A model generated the notes under the pieces. It was not told where the DNA came from. It made no database searches and saw nothing but the letters and a program-made list of their open reading frames with translations. From contig OZ024802.1 of assembly GCA_964017045.1 (NCBI GenBank), positions 30,776,793-30,840,792 of the forward strand: DNA of 64,000 nt, given 5' to 3'. Positions 34,099 through 45,210 of the stretch are shown one piece after another; the stretch's first letter is position 1, and every line of letters begins with the position of its first letter. A program made the position numbers and the translations under genes. This DNA is from Omphiscola glabra. Its lineage: Eukaryota > Mollusca > Gastropoda > Lymnaeidae.

Positions 34099-34745
34099 TG
34101 GATAACTGATTCATTGGATAAATGAATCACTGGATAACTGAATCAGTGGATAACTGAATCAGTGGATAACTGAATCAGTGGATAACTGAATCAGTGGATA
34201 ACTGAATCAGTGGATAACTGAATCATTGGATAACTGAATCAGTGGATAACTGAATCATTTGAGAACTGAATCATGGCATAAATGAATCATAGGTTAACTG
34301 AATCAGGGATAACTGAATCATTGGATAAATTAATCATTGGATAAATGAATCATTGGATAAATGAATCATTGGATAAATTAATCAGTGGATAACTGAGTCA
34401 GTGAATAACTGAATCATTGGATACTGAATCATTGGATAACTGAATCATTGGATAACTGAATCATTGGATAACTGAATCATTGGATACTGAATCATTGGAT
34501 AACTGAATCAGTGGATAACTGAATCATTTGAGAACTGAATCATGGGATAAATGTATCATAGGTTAACTGAATCGGTGGATAACTGAATCATTGGATACAT
34601 GAATCATTGGATAAATGAATCAATGGATAAATGAATCATTGGATAAATTAATCAGTGGATAACTGAGCCAGTGAATAACTGAATCATTGGATACTGAATC
34701 ATTGGATAACTGAATCATTGGATAAGTGAATCTTTGGATAACATT
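34099..34745. repeat. 16-bp tandem repeat, ~40 copies, with internal duplication
   Basis: Unit GATAACTGAATCATTG with CAGTG and AAATGAATC variants. The block from about 34261 is repeated from 34530 (offset 269 bp), shown by the shared unusual string GAGAACTGAATCATGG and by the order of variants after it. Confidence 0.95.
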
Positions 34746-34758
34746 TTCATTTGGCGAC

Positions 34759-35290
34759 TTAAAGACGTGTTTCCCTAATAGGGCACGGTCCTCTTGAAGT
34801 CATATCGTCTAAAGATAGAATCCAGGGATATGTTGTTGTTGTTCGTCCTTCGCATTCGTAGATGACCCATGCTATCTTCAATTGTGAGTACGCAAGCGGC
34901 CTATTTGTGCCTGGAAAGCTTTCCCGCACGTGAGACACACGTCTTGGTGTCCTAGTTGGATTTGGGGCGCTTATGCTTTTCCTCGCCGTGCGCTTTCTTA
35001 GGGCGCAGGCTGTGCGCTTATTCTCCGAGGATTGCGCTCCCACAGTGGGTCCTCCACGCCAGCTTGTGCTATGTCCATAACAAGTGTCTCCCACGAATTT
35101 AGGTCGATGTCCATGGATTTGAGTGAAGCTATTAGTCTGTCCCTGAAGAGCGTGTTTTCTCTGCCCACCTGCAAGACGCTTCCCTCGCGAGGATTCACCG
35201 AAGACAACTTGTATCGGGAAGTCTGCTGTCTGGCATTCTTGCAATACGCCCTGCCCGCCTGGCTTGCAATTTTTTTTGTAGGAGCGTGTG
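34759..35290 (-). mobile_element. LINE C-terminal fragment, unexpanded sister copy
   Basis: Minus-strand sister of the LINE fragment at 24546-25700. Reading from 35290 down: the HTLLQK segment, a single RRAG-IARMPD piece, then VVFGESSRGKRLAGGQRK, a KFVGDTCYGHSTSWRG region, the AQSSENKRTA basic stretch, and the C-terminal SHVRESFPGTN region that in intact relatives resembles a Cys/His finger. It ends with GRTTTTYPWILSLDDM near 34790. Frameshifts are present, so it is not functional. It has one copy of the 29-bp segment that is multiplied in the other copy. Confidence 0.82.
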
Positions 35291-35464
35291 GACGCTGATA
35301 AATTCAGCCTGTTGCATCAATTCAGCTCTGTATCATTTGTCAGTAATCAATATTTATATCATCAACAAAATGGTATAGTTTGGAGTTTGGATTGCCATTC
35401 TATGACAAATGTCAATCCCATCTCACCCCGTCCAGCGGTACCAACTCCCCATCACTTTCTCTTT

Positions 35465-35925
35465 GTATCTATCCATCCGTCAATCAATCCATCTATCTAT
35501 CTTGCTATCGATCTATCCATCTAATCTATCTATATATCTAATCATCCAACTAATCTATCCCTCTATCCAGCTAACCTATCTATCCATCTATACATCTATC
35601 AAACTAATCTATCCATCTATCCAACTAATCCATCCATCTATCCAACTAATATATCTTCTATCCAACTAATCTATCCATCTATCCAACTAATATATCCATC
35701 TATCCAACTAATCTATCCATCTAGCCAACTAATATACCCATATATCCAACTAATCTATCCATATATCCATCTAATATATCCAACTAATATATCCATCTAA
35801 TCTATCCATCTAATCTATCCATCTATCCAAATAATCTATCCATCTATACAAATAATCTATCCATCTATCCAAATAATCTATCCATCTATCCAACTAATCT
35901 ATCTATCTCTGTCTCTATATATATC
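35465..35925. repeat. ~20-bp ATCTATCCAACTA repeat
   Basis: Compound tetranucleotide-derived array built on ATCTATCC with ATCCAACTAATCTATCC units. Irregular at both edges. Confidence 0.92.
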
Positions 35926-36346
35926 TTACACCTCAAACTCCATCGTCCCTTCGCGTCATCTAACACCATTCCCCCCCCCTTGTGACGTAATCAAGGCGGT
36001 ATATCTCCATGTTTACATCGTGTGGAACGTTTCACCTCTTATCTCCCCTCTTTTCTCCCCCCCCCCTCTTCCCCACCCCAACCCGATGGCGTGTTTTTTG
36101 GTTATCTAATCCTACAAACCCACCCGGTCTGGACCTCGTCGTAAAATGATTACTACTCCCAGCATTCAAAACAAAATCCAATCGCAGTACAGCGTCGATT
36201 TTCCGATGGCCGGTTTTTACAAACCCCAGTTATCCGAACTGTCTTTTTTTTAATGTAATTTTTTTTCATCGTACGCAAAGTCCATGGCCTGAAATACTGA
36301 CGTATTGGAACAGCGGAAAACTATTCTGTCCCGGGGGGGGGGGGGG
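35926..36346. other. spacer with poly-C and poly-G
   Basis: Poly-C near 36058-36067 and poly-G at 36333-36346, next to the following array. Nothing coding. Confidence 0.5.
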
Positions 36347-37017
36347 CTGGACTAGATACCTACGTGTACATGCAGTGACCAGACTGAAGTGGACTAGATA
36401 CCTATGTGTACATGCAGTGACCAGACTGAGGTGGACTAGATACGTACGTGTACATGCAGTGACCTGACTGATGTGGACTAGATACCTATGTGTACATGCA
36501 GTGACCAGACTGAGGTGGACTAGATACGTACGTGTACATGCAGTGACCAGACTGAGGTGGACTAGATACGTACGTGTACATGCAGTGACCTGACTGAAGT
36601 GGAGTAGATACGTACGTGTACATGCAGTGACCAGACTGAGGTGGACTAGATACGTACGTGTACATGCAGTGACCAGACTGAGGTGGACTAGATACGTACG
36701 TGTACGTGCAGTGACCAGACTGAGGTGGACTAGATACGTACGTGTACATGCAGTGACCAGACTGAGGTGGACTAGATACGTACGTGTACATGCAGTGACC
36801 AGACTGAAGTGGACTAGATACGTACGTGTACTTGCAGTGACCAGACTGAGGTGGACTAGATACGTACGTGTACGTGCAGTGACCAGACTGAAGTGGACTA
36901 GATACGTACGTGTACGTGCAGTGACCAGACTGAGGTGGACTAGATACGTACGTGTACATGCAGTGACCAGACTGAAGTGGAGTAGATACGTACGTGTACG
37001 TGCAGTGACCAGACTGA
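36347..37017. repeat. 42-bp tandem repeat, 16 copies
   Basis: Each unit starts GGACTAGATACGTACGTGTA and continues CATGCAGTGACCAGACTGAG, then GT. It contains the palindromes TACGTA and TGTACA. 42 is divisible by 3, so plus and minus frames (14-residue period) are open. Confidence 0.97.
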
Positions 37018-37128
37018 AATAATGCGATCAGCAAAACTTGTTAATAAATGTTTATGTGTTTTGGAAACCTGTTTCCAGTGCTTACAGGTTGGTTTGAGTA
37101 TATAAATATCTCTCTCTATATATATATA

Positions 37129-38149
37129 GCATTCTGTTCCCTTTATTTCAAGCATTATGTCCCCTTTATTTCAAGCATTCTGTCCGCTTTATTTCAAGCA
37201 TTGTGTCGCCTTTATTTCAAGCATTATGTCCCCTTTATTTCAAGCCTTCTGTCCCCTTTATTTCAAGCATTCTGTTCCCTTTATTTCAAGCATTCTGTCC
37301 CCTTTATTTCAAGCTTTCTGTCCCCTTTATTTCAAGCCTTCTGTCCCCTTTATTTCAAGCCTTCTGTCCCCTTTATTACAAGCATTATGTTCCCTTTATT
37401 TCAAGCATTCTGTCCCCTTTATTTCAAGCATTCTGTCCCCTTTTTTTCAAGCATTCTGTCCCCTTTATTTCAAGCATTCTGTCCCCTTTATTTCAAGCAT
37501 TCTGTCCCCTTTATTTCAAGCATTCTGTCCCCTTTATTTCAAGCATTCTGTCCCCTTTATTTCAAGCATTCTGTCCCCTTTATTTCAAGCCTTCTGTCCC
37601 CTTTATTTCAAGCATTCTGTCCCCTTTATTTCAAGCCTTCTGTCCCCTTTATTTCAAGCCTTCTGTCCCCTTTTTTCAAGCATTCTGTCCCCTTTATTTC
37701 AAGCATTCTGTCCCCTTTATTTCAAGCATTCTGTCCCCTTTTTTCAAGCATTCTGTCCCCTTTATTTCAAGCATTCTGTCTCCTTTATTTCAAGCCTTCT
37801 GTCCCCTTTATTTCAAGCATTCTGTCCCCTTTATTTCAAGCATTCTGTCCCCTTTATTTCAAGCATTCTGTCCCCTTTATTTCAAGCATTCTGTCCCCTT
37901 TATTTCAAGCATTCTGTCCCCTTTATTTCAAGCATTCTGTCCCCTTTATTTCAAGCATTCTGTCCCCTTTATTTCAAGCATTCTGTCCCCTTTATTTCAA
38001 GCGTTCTGTCCCCTTTATTTCAAGCATTCTGTCCCCTTTATTTCAAGCCTTCTGTCCCCTTTATTTCAAGCCTTCTGTCCCCTTTATTTCAAGCATTATG
38101 TCCCCTTTATTTCAAACATTCTGTCCCCTTTATTTCAAGCATTCTGTCC
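37129..38149. repeat. 23-bp tandem repeat, ~44 copies
   Basis: Unit CTTTATTTCAAGCATTCTGT plus CCC. All three plus-strand frames are open for 330-380 codons because 23 units of 3 give no stops. Variants are AGCCTTCTG, AGCATTATG and three units with a shortened T-run. The right flank (38150-38266) recurs at 41519-41627. Confidence 0.98.
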
Positions 38150-38266
38150 TCGTTATTATGAGTGCGATCCTTTTGGAGCTAGGAGGAGGTTGAAGTGGGT
38201 GGGGGGGGGGGGGTCTTGAACTCTAAAAAGAATGAGAAATCTACGTTGACATGAATAAATGTCGGA
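38131..38266. repeat. dispersed repeat, copy A (array edge)
   Basis: Last minisatellite unit plus a flank containing GTGCGATCCTTTTGGAGCTA, GGAGGAGGTTG, a poly-G run and CTTGAACTCTAAAAAGAATG. The same series of blocks, in the same order, is at 41495-41627. Confidence 0.9.
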
Positions 38267-38287
38267 AAATCGCTGCTCTTCCGTAGG

Positions 38288-38430
38288 ATATGAGAGGCGG
38301 CAATGTATGACATGAGACGCGGCAATGTATGACATGAGAGGCGGCAATGTATGTCATGAGAGGCGGCAATGTATGACATGAGAGGCGGCAATGTATGACA
38401 TGAGAGGCGGCAATTTATGACATGAGAGGT
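38288..38430. repeat. 22-bp tandem repeat, ~6.5 copies
   Basis: Unit TATGACATGAGAGGCGGCAA plus TG. Confidence 0.96.
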
Positions 38431-38894
38431 GTCAAAAATGTAACTATCAATGAAAAAGAAATGAAAAAAATGTTGTTCATAGTTCCATGGAATCGTCAAA
38501 ATCCCACCATGGGGAAAGGGGGAAAGGGGGGGGAGTAATCACGATTCCGAATACCCAAAAACGGACCCACGCGTTTAAAGTAGTGAAATCGATTACGAGG
38601 CTGGTAAAGCCATGATATTTCAAATGGTTTCCCCTCCCACTTCAGCGAAGCACTTCCTTCACAGTTCACATCTGTCCCAATCGCCTCCTCGAACACTGTA
38701 ATCTGCCACATATGTAATGAACGCGTCGTGTTGTCACTTACAGATTGGCGGGTGATGACGTCATCGGTCAAAGTCGTTACATCCAATCAACTCAGTCAAC
38801 TGCTCACGTTCTTAACTTTAAATATTGACTACTTCCGGTCCAGATTTTGTTTATTTAAAAAAAAACAATTTCACAAATTTTCAGTATATAACGT
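38431..38894. other. unique spacer
   Basis: No gene recognised. TGACGTCA at 38756. Confidence 0.5.
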
Positions 38895-39075
38895 TCATAA
38901 TTTTTTAATGTTTATATTAAATGTTCATAATTGTATTATTTAAAAGTTTATTATGTTCATAGCTCAATAATGTTCATAATTTTATAATGTTCATAAGTTT
39001 TAAAATGTTCAAATTTTATAATGTCTATCAGATTTATAATGTTCATAATTTTATAATGTTCATCAGTTTATAAAT
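38895..39075. repeat. degenerate AT-rich ~17-bp repeat
   Basis: Motif AATGTTCATAATTTTAT recurs about ten times with drift. Confidence 0.85.
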
Positions 39076-39820
39076 GCCCCACCCTACCCTACCCAAATGA
39101 CGCCCCTGGGGGTGGTGACTTCTGCTCGACCCATCTGATTGTATTCTTTCTACACGTGTTTCTCTGTGCTGGGGCAATGACCTGACACATGGGCGGCTCT
39201 GGGTTTTGTCATGCTGGACGATTCTGTTCATTATACTGAACCACAAGAGAGGTGGGTGGGGGGATCAGGGTGTTGGGGGGTGAGGGAGGGAGTCATTCAG
39301 CCAATCAGATTACAAGAGCGAGAGGTCGTGATGTAACAGAATTTTGTAAACAAAATGGGACGCCTGGGTCATTTGTGATTGTAGTGAAAGGATGAAACAC
39401 AGGTTCGAATCTATTTAAGGACGATGTGATGGATGGCTCGGTGGATGGTTTGGTATAAAGATGGATAATGGGTATACTAAAAATATTAGATTTATACCAT
39501 ATTTAATTGTTTATTTATTTTTAAGATGCCCACTGAAGGCGCCGTGAGGGTGGGGGAATCGCCTAACACAAATGATGGCGGGTGGAGGCGTGGGGCGCAA
39601 TTCGTCGAATCCTAGTCACCAAAACGATTTTAAGATAATGATGAACTACTACACAGTATGATAACAGGGGCAAACTCTGTGGACATTCACATAAAATTAA
39701 AAATGACGACCCACCATCGTGCACGCCTTTGTGTACATAGATGTACACACACAGACACATCAACAAAATCTCGACATAGCCCAAATGGTGGTGACGCCGC
39801 CATTAGGTCTTACCAGGTGA
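39076..39820. other. unique spacer
   Basis: No gene recognised. GGTTCGAATCT near 39392 looks like a tRNA B-box, but there is no A-box or cloverleaf around it. Confidence 0.5.
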
Positions 39821-40286
39821 AGGTATTGAATGCGGTATTGAATGAGGTATTGAATGAGGTATTGAATGAGGTATTGAATGAGGTATTGAGTGTGATATTG
39901 AATGAGGTATTGAATGGGGTATTGAATGAGGTATTGAATGAGGTATTGAATGAGGTATTGAATGAGGTATTGAATGAGGTATTGAGTGTGATATTGAATG
40001 AGGTATTGAATGAGGTATTGAATGAGGTATTAAATTGGATACTGAATGAGGTATTGAATGGGATATTGAATGAGGTACTGAATGAGGTATTGAATGAGGT
40101 ATTGAATGAGGTATTGAGTGTGATATTGAATGAGGTATTGAATGAGGTACTGAATGAGGTATTGAATGAGGTATTGAATGAGGTATTGAATGAGGTACTG
40201 AATGAGGTATTGAATGAGGTATCGAATGAGGTATTGGATGGGATATTGAATGAGGTATTGGATGGGATATTGAATGAGGTATTGGA
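39821..40286. repeat. 12-bp tandem repeat, ~38 copies
   Basis: Unit GAGGTATTGAAT. A GAGTGTGATATT variant marks three positions (about 39887, 39984 and 40115). Period divisible by 3, so an EVLN repeat frame is open; not a gene. Confidence 0.97.
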
Positions 40287-40619
40287 AAGGTGACAATGTA
40301 ACCTTGGGTGCTGTCTTTGGAAGTAATCTTTACAAAAAAGGGTGGGGGAGGGGAAGGATGCTACAATCGGCTTACCTTACGGCCAAGTGTTAATGAGAAA
40401 AAGATTGCTTCAAGACAGATTTGTGGTGAAATGTAAATTGGTGGCGGGGAAAGGGGGGTTGGGGCTAATTTGGGGATTGCTTGCACGTACTTGTAAAAGG
40501 GGGTGGGGTTCATTTAGTTGGGGGCGGGGGTGGACTTGACTTAACAGAAAATTGTTATTTTAGGCTTGACTGGAGGGTGTGGGGGTCAGTGTTTCTAGAT
40601 CACGTGTGTGGTGATTTGG
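40287..40619. other. G-rich unique spacer
   Basis: GGGG blocks without clear period; nothing coding. Confidence 0.5.
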
Positions 40620-40920
40620 TAATGACTTAGAGGTATCTCTGGGGATGATTTTAGGGGTATATGTTGTGATGGCTCAAGGGTATATTTGATGATATTTTGG
40701 AGTGTATTGAGTTATGATTTTGGTGTATAATCGGGGATCATGTGGGGGTATATTTGGTGATGAATTGGAGTGAGGGTTTATTCTGTGGTGATTTGGGGGT
40801 ATATGTGATGATGTTAAGGGTGTATATTTGGTGATGATTAAGGGTAAATTAAGGGATAATTTGGGGGTAGTATTGTGTGATGACTCAAGGGTATATTTGA
40901 TGATATCAAGGGTATATTTT
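40620..40920. repeat. degenerate G/T-rich repeat
   Basis: GGGTATATTTGGTGATGAT-like motif recurs about nine times with strong divergence. Confidence 0.75.
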
Positions 40921-40921
40921 G

Positions 40922-41097
40922 AACATCACAAGGCTACGAGTGAACGTCATCACAGGGCAACGAACGAAGGTCTCCCACAAGGCCACAAACGAAGGCCATC
41001 AAAAGGCTCCGAACGAAGGTCATCACAAGGCTATGAATGTAGGTCCTCTCAAGACCACGAACAAAGGTCATCACAAGGCTATGAACGAAGGTCACTT
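40922..41097. repeat. 24-bp tandem repeat, ~7 copies
   Basis: Units like CATCACAAGGCTATGAACGA plus AGGT, moderately diverged. Confidence 0.92.
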
Positions 41098-41494
41098 CAG
41101 TGTTTACAAATAAGCAATATGTGGGCAAATATGAATTTTCAACAAAAGAATGATTAAGAAGCAAAAAAGTGCAACAGAACATCTCAATGCTCCCCCCCCC
41201 CAAAACAACAACCCCCCCCCCCCTTTCCGAGGATCAAACAATCATAACTTGGAGTCAAGGTGTCTTTTACAGACCACCGTCTCAGACTGAAGGTCAAGGT
41301 GACAACAAGGAAGTTGAAAAGCTGGCAAAAAGCAATTTAGCGCCACTAATTTGACTGCCCTGGCAAATTGCTCGTCACGTGGGTTGATAAATGAGAGATA
41401 TATAGAACGTCAAACAAGCGGGTGATGAAATGAGAGAGAGAGAGAGATGTGATATGTGGCCCTGACCTTTAGTCGAGCTGTCTTTCTTAGACAG
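41098..41494. other. spacer with poly-C runs
   Basis: Poly-C near 41192 and 41212-41223, GAGAGA near 41432. No gene recognised. Confidence 0.5.
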
Positions 41495-41627
41495 CCGTTA
41501 TTTCAAACATGCTGTCCTCGTTATTATTAGTATTAGTGCGATCCTTTTGGAGCTAGGAGGAGGTTGGGGGGGGGGGGCTTGAACTCTAAGAAGAATGAGA
41601 AATCTACTTTGACATGAATGAATGTAG
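41495..41627. repeat. dispersed repeat, copy B (single minisatellite unit)
   Basis: Contains one unit-like TTATTTCAAACATGCTGTCC, then CTCGTTATTATTAG, GTGCGATCCTTTTGGAGCTA, GGAGGAGGTTG, poly-G and CTTGAACTCTAAGAAGAATG. It parallels 38131-38266 but without the 44-copy array. Confidence 0.9.
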
Positions 41628-41710
41628 TGTCAGTGAATGTCACACTCGGAGTTGTGACAATTCGACTCCTTCGTAAAGATTCGGAGGGTCGTTTTTCTGC
41701 GCACCTTACT

Positions 41711-41768
41711 GTCTACCGAATGAGTCTACCGAATGACCGTCTACCGAATGACCGTCTACCGAATGACC
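41711..41768. repeat. 15-bp tandem repeat, 4 copies
   Basis: Unit GTCTACCGAATGACC; the second copy lacks two bases. Confidence 0.95.
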
Positions 41769-42385
41769 TGTGTGTCCAGTGGTGAAACAGTTTCCTGTGC
41801 GTCTTGTGGTGAAGTGAAACAGTTTCCAGTGTGTCTTGGTGTGAAACAGTTTCCTGTGTGTCCAGTGGTGAAACAGTTTCCTGTGTGTCCAGTGGTGAAA
41901 CAGTTTCCTGTGTGTCCAGTGGTGAAACAGTTTCCTGTGTGTCCAGTGGTGAAACAGTTTCCTGTGTGTCCAGTGGTGAAACAGTTTCCTGTGTGTCCAG
42001 TGGTGAAACAGTTTCCTGTGTGTCTTGGTGTGAAACAGTTTCCTGTGTGTCCAGTGGTGAAACAGTTTCCTGTGTGTCCAGTGGTGAAACAGTTTCCTGT
42101 GTGTCCAGTGGTGAAACAGTTTCCTGTGTGTCCAGTGGTGAAACAGTTTCCTGTGTGTCCAGTGGTGAAACAGTTTCCTGTGTGTCCAGTGGTGAAACAG
42201 TTTCCTGTGTGTCTTGGTGTGAAACAGTTTCCTGTGTGTCCAGTGGTGAAACAGTTTCCTGTGTGTCCAGTTGTGAAACAGTTTCCTGTGTGTCTTGGTG
42301 TGAAACAGTTTCCTGTGTGTCCAGTGGTGAAACAGTTTCCTGTGTGTCCAGTGGTGAAACAGTTTCCTGTGTGTCCAGTGGTGAG
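41769..42385. repeat. 27-bp tandem repeat, ~23 copies
   Basis: Unit GTGTGTCCAGTGGTGAAACA plus GTTTCCT, with a second type in which CCAGTGGTG is replaced by CTTGGTGTG (four or five scattered copies). Open frames on both strands follow the 9-residue period and are not credible genes. Confidence 0.97.
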
Positions 42386-43180
42386 ATTTCTGACCGTTCG
42401 TACTCGTCCCGTACCAAGCAGTGGAAAGGGGGATAACCCTAAAGTAACAGACCAAAAACCTCAATCCCCGGAAGTGAATAGACAACAGTTGTCTTTTTTT
42501 AAAGAAAAGTACAAACCGGCTGAAAGTCCAATCTTGTAGCTGGAGTCGATTTTGCATAACACTTGACCCCAAGTTGGGAATCAGTCGTTTGAAGAGCAAA
42601 AAAGGTTTCCAATTTCGTAACATAAAATTTTTTTTTTTTTAATTTAATATCCTGCAGTCAGAAACCGGTTTTTTAATTAATTTTTTATTATTATTTAACA
42701 AATTACTGTAAAAATATTAAAAATTACTCTTCATACAGTTTAAATATATCGCACATGAATGGTTGGGGAGCGTTCTGTGGTCAGGGCCGTCGCGTGGGTC
42801 TTGCAATCCTACGGCTGCAGGGGAGGGGGGGCCTCGGATAATTTAAAGGGCCTAAAGTTGTGCTTTGTTAAAATAATAACCTTTTAACATTTAAATGCAG
42901 GGGGGCACAAAACCGAAAGGTGGCGATGGAGGGGGGGGGGCACCTCCAAAAGTCACGTGACGACTCTGCCTGTTGTCAAGTGCTATACCCCAGCCCCCTC
43001 TTCTATAGAATACACCGCACAATAACAACAACTCAACAAACTCGCCCTCTCATAGACAGTCGGACAGGATGCAAAGTGTCGCTGACTCGCCAACACTGAC
43101 TGAATGACTGAAGTCAAGTTGATGGGTTTTTTTTTTAAACAACGCGTCCACTTTGGAGTGACTGCCCTGTTCCTCTAAAA
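42386..43180. other. AT-rich and G-rich spacer
   Basis: No gene recognised. TCACGTGA near 42953. The segment 42782-42980, starting CAGGGCCGTCGCGTGGG and ending GACGACTCTGCCTG, could be a decayed DNA transposon but lacks a target duplication. Confidence 0.45.
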
Positions 43181-43382
43181 CAGTGGTTCTCAACCTTTCT
43201 AATGCCGCGACCCTTTAATACAGTTCCTCATGTAGTGGCGACCCCCAACCACAAAATTATTTTCGTTGCTACTTCGTAACTGTAGAGTAGGGTATATGTG
43301 TTTTCCAATGGTCTTAGGCGACCCTTGGAAAAGGGTCATTCGACCCCCAAAGGGGTCGCGACCCACAGGTTGAGAACCACTG
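43181..43382 (+). mobile_element. SPIN-like hAT MITE, copy 3
   Basis: Begins CAGTGGTTCTCAACCTTTCT and ends GGTTGAGAACCACTG. Target duplication CTCTAAAA/CTCTAAGA (7 of 8, central TA). Well-preserved copy of about 202 bp. Confidence 0.92.
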
Positions 43383-44279
43383 CTCTAAGAGATATTTCAA
43401 TTTAATTGTTTGTCAGCAACACATCAACCTCGTGGCGTGGCAGATTTTAAACGTTTTACGTTCGAGGCTATCGGGCGATCACTCTGTTCATAAAAAACGA
43501 TTACTCGAGAGTAGCCTTCCCCCCCCCCCTCCCATCCCCCCCCCCCCCCACTTGTCATTCGTCGATGTGATGTCATTTTTTAAAAACTGCTGAAACTCGG
43601 TTTAAACCAAAAAAAAAATCCGAAAGGTTGATAACTCCTTAGAAGATTTGTCAAAAGTTGCTTCAGTTGTTGGCCCCTGGCTTGCAGAGAGATCATCGCA
43701 AAGTATTGTTATAATGGCGTTCGGAGCTTGAAGCTGGGGGAAATTAAAAACGAGAGAACGAGGGGAATGGGAGGGAAAAAATCGAATTACATTAACTTTG
43801 TTGGGGACAATTTTTTTTATCCCCCCTCTGAGTGTAGGGTTGAAGTGGCAGAGGCGGAGAAATGAGCGTGGCGGATATGAGACGACAAATATAAAAAAAA
43901 ACAAAAAAAAATCAATAATCTTAAGTATGGGGGATCGATACGCGAGCAGAAGACAAAGATGGAGTGTCCCATTCGAGTGGAGGGTGGGGTGTGGGGGGCA
44001 GGGGGTGCAATTCAGGATCTTCAGAGGGAGTCGGGCTGGGTGAAATACTTTTCAGAGAAAATCGAGGAGACGGTTTTAGCTGTAGAAAATGATTCCTTTG
44101 GTTCAATAGTAGTTATAGATTAGGGAATTGGTATTTATTGATATTTTCCATCGCGGGGGACGGGGGTGGATGTGGTTGGTGGGGCAAAGTAGGGAACAAA
44201 AGTTTAAGGTAAATATTCGTACCCTGAGTAAGTCCGGCCAGCTACCGTTACAGAGAACTCTTGAAATGATGGCCATTGT
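43383..44279. other. unique spacer with poly-C runs
   Basis: Poly-C near 43519 and 43539; A-rich near 43890-43910. Short frames have no recognisable domain. Confidence 0.5.
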
Positions 44280-44311
44280 GGGGGGGGGGGGGGGGGGGGG
44301 GGTTGGCGATG

Positions 44312-44344
<33 letters not shown>

Positions 44345-45210
44345 AGGGGGAGAGAAGAGAGACAGAGGGGAGAGAAGAGAGAGAGAGGGACAGAAGAGAG
44401 AGGGGGAGAGAAGAGAGGGAGGGAGAGAAGAGAGAGAGGAGGGAGAGAGATTAGGGAGAGAAGAGAGAGAGGGAGAGAAGGGAGGGAGGGAGAGAAGAGA
44501 GGGGGGAGAAGAGAGGGAGGGAGAGAAGAGAGGGAGGGAGAGAAGAGAGAGAGAGAGATGGAGAGAAGAGAGAGGGGAGAGAAGAGAGAGAGGGAGAGAG
44601 AGAGAGGGGGAGAAGAGAGAGAGAGAAGAGAGGGAAGGAGAGAAGAGAGAGACTGAAATCCGGTTAGGAAAGGAGCATACGATATGTGAAAAGAGAGAGA
44701 GGGGGACAAGAGAGAGAGGCAGAGAAGAGAGAGAGAGAGGGGGAGAAGAGAGAGAGGGAGAGAAGAGAGAGATGGAGAGAAGAGAGGGAGGGAGAGAGAG
44801 AAGAGAGAGAGAGATGGAGAGAAGAGAGAGGGGGAGAGAAGAGAGAGGGGGAGAGAAGTGAGGGAGAGAGAGAGAGAGAAGAGAGAGAAGAGAGGGAAGG
44901 AGAGAAGAGATAGACTGAAATCCGGTTAGGTGAAAGGAAAGGAGCATAAGATATGTGAAAAGAGAGAGAGAGAGGGGGAGAAGAGAGAGAGAGGCAGAGA
45001 AGAGAGAGAGAGGGAGAGAAGAGAGGAGGGAGAGAAGAGAGAGGGGGGAGAGAAGAGAGAGAGGGAGAGAAGAGAGAGAGGGGGGAAGAGAGAGGGGAGA
45101 TAAGAGGGGGACGGAGAGAAGAAAGAGAGAGAGAGGGTGAGAGAAGGGAGAGAAGAGAGGGAGGGCAGAAGAGAGGGAGGAAGAGAAGAGAGAGACTGAA
45201 ATCCGGCTAG
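44280..45210. repeat. ~900-bp GA polypurine tract with three embedded blocks
   Basis: A poly-G run (44280-44302) is followed by GAGAGAAGAGAGAGGG-type purine sequence. A non-purine block, GACTGAAATCCGGTTAGG followed by AAAGGAGCATA, occurs three times (about 44651, 44913 and 45193), so the tract has a higher-order period of about 260-280 bp. Minus-strand Ser/Leu/Pro frames are composition artefacts. Confidence 0.93.

Noticed and set aside
37048..38219. Three long overlapping plus-strand proteins
   Set aside because: All three frames of the 23-bp array are open, which is a property of the unit, not selection.
39385..39405. tRNA gene suggested by GGTTCGAATCT
   Set aside because: No A-box, acceptor stem or cloverleaf could be built around it.
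42782..42980. Another hAT-like element (CAGGGCCGTCGCGTGGG start)
   Set aside because: Termini match only loosely and there is no target duplication; left as a note in the spacer entry.
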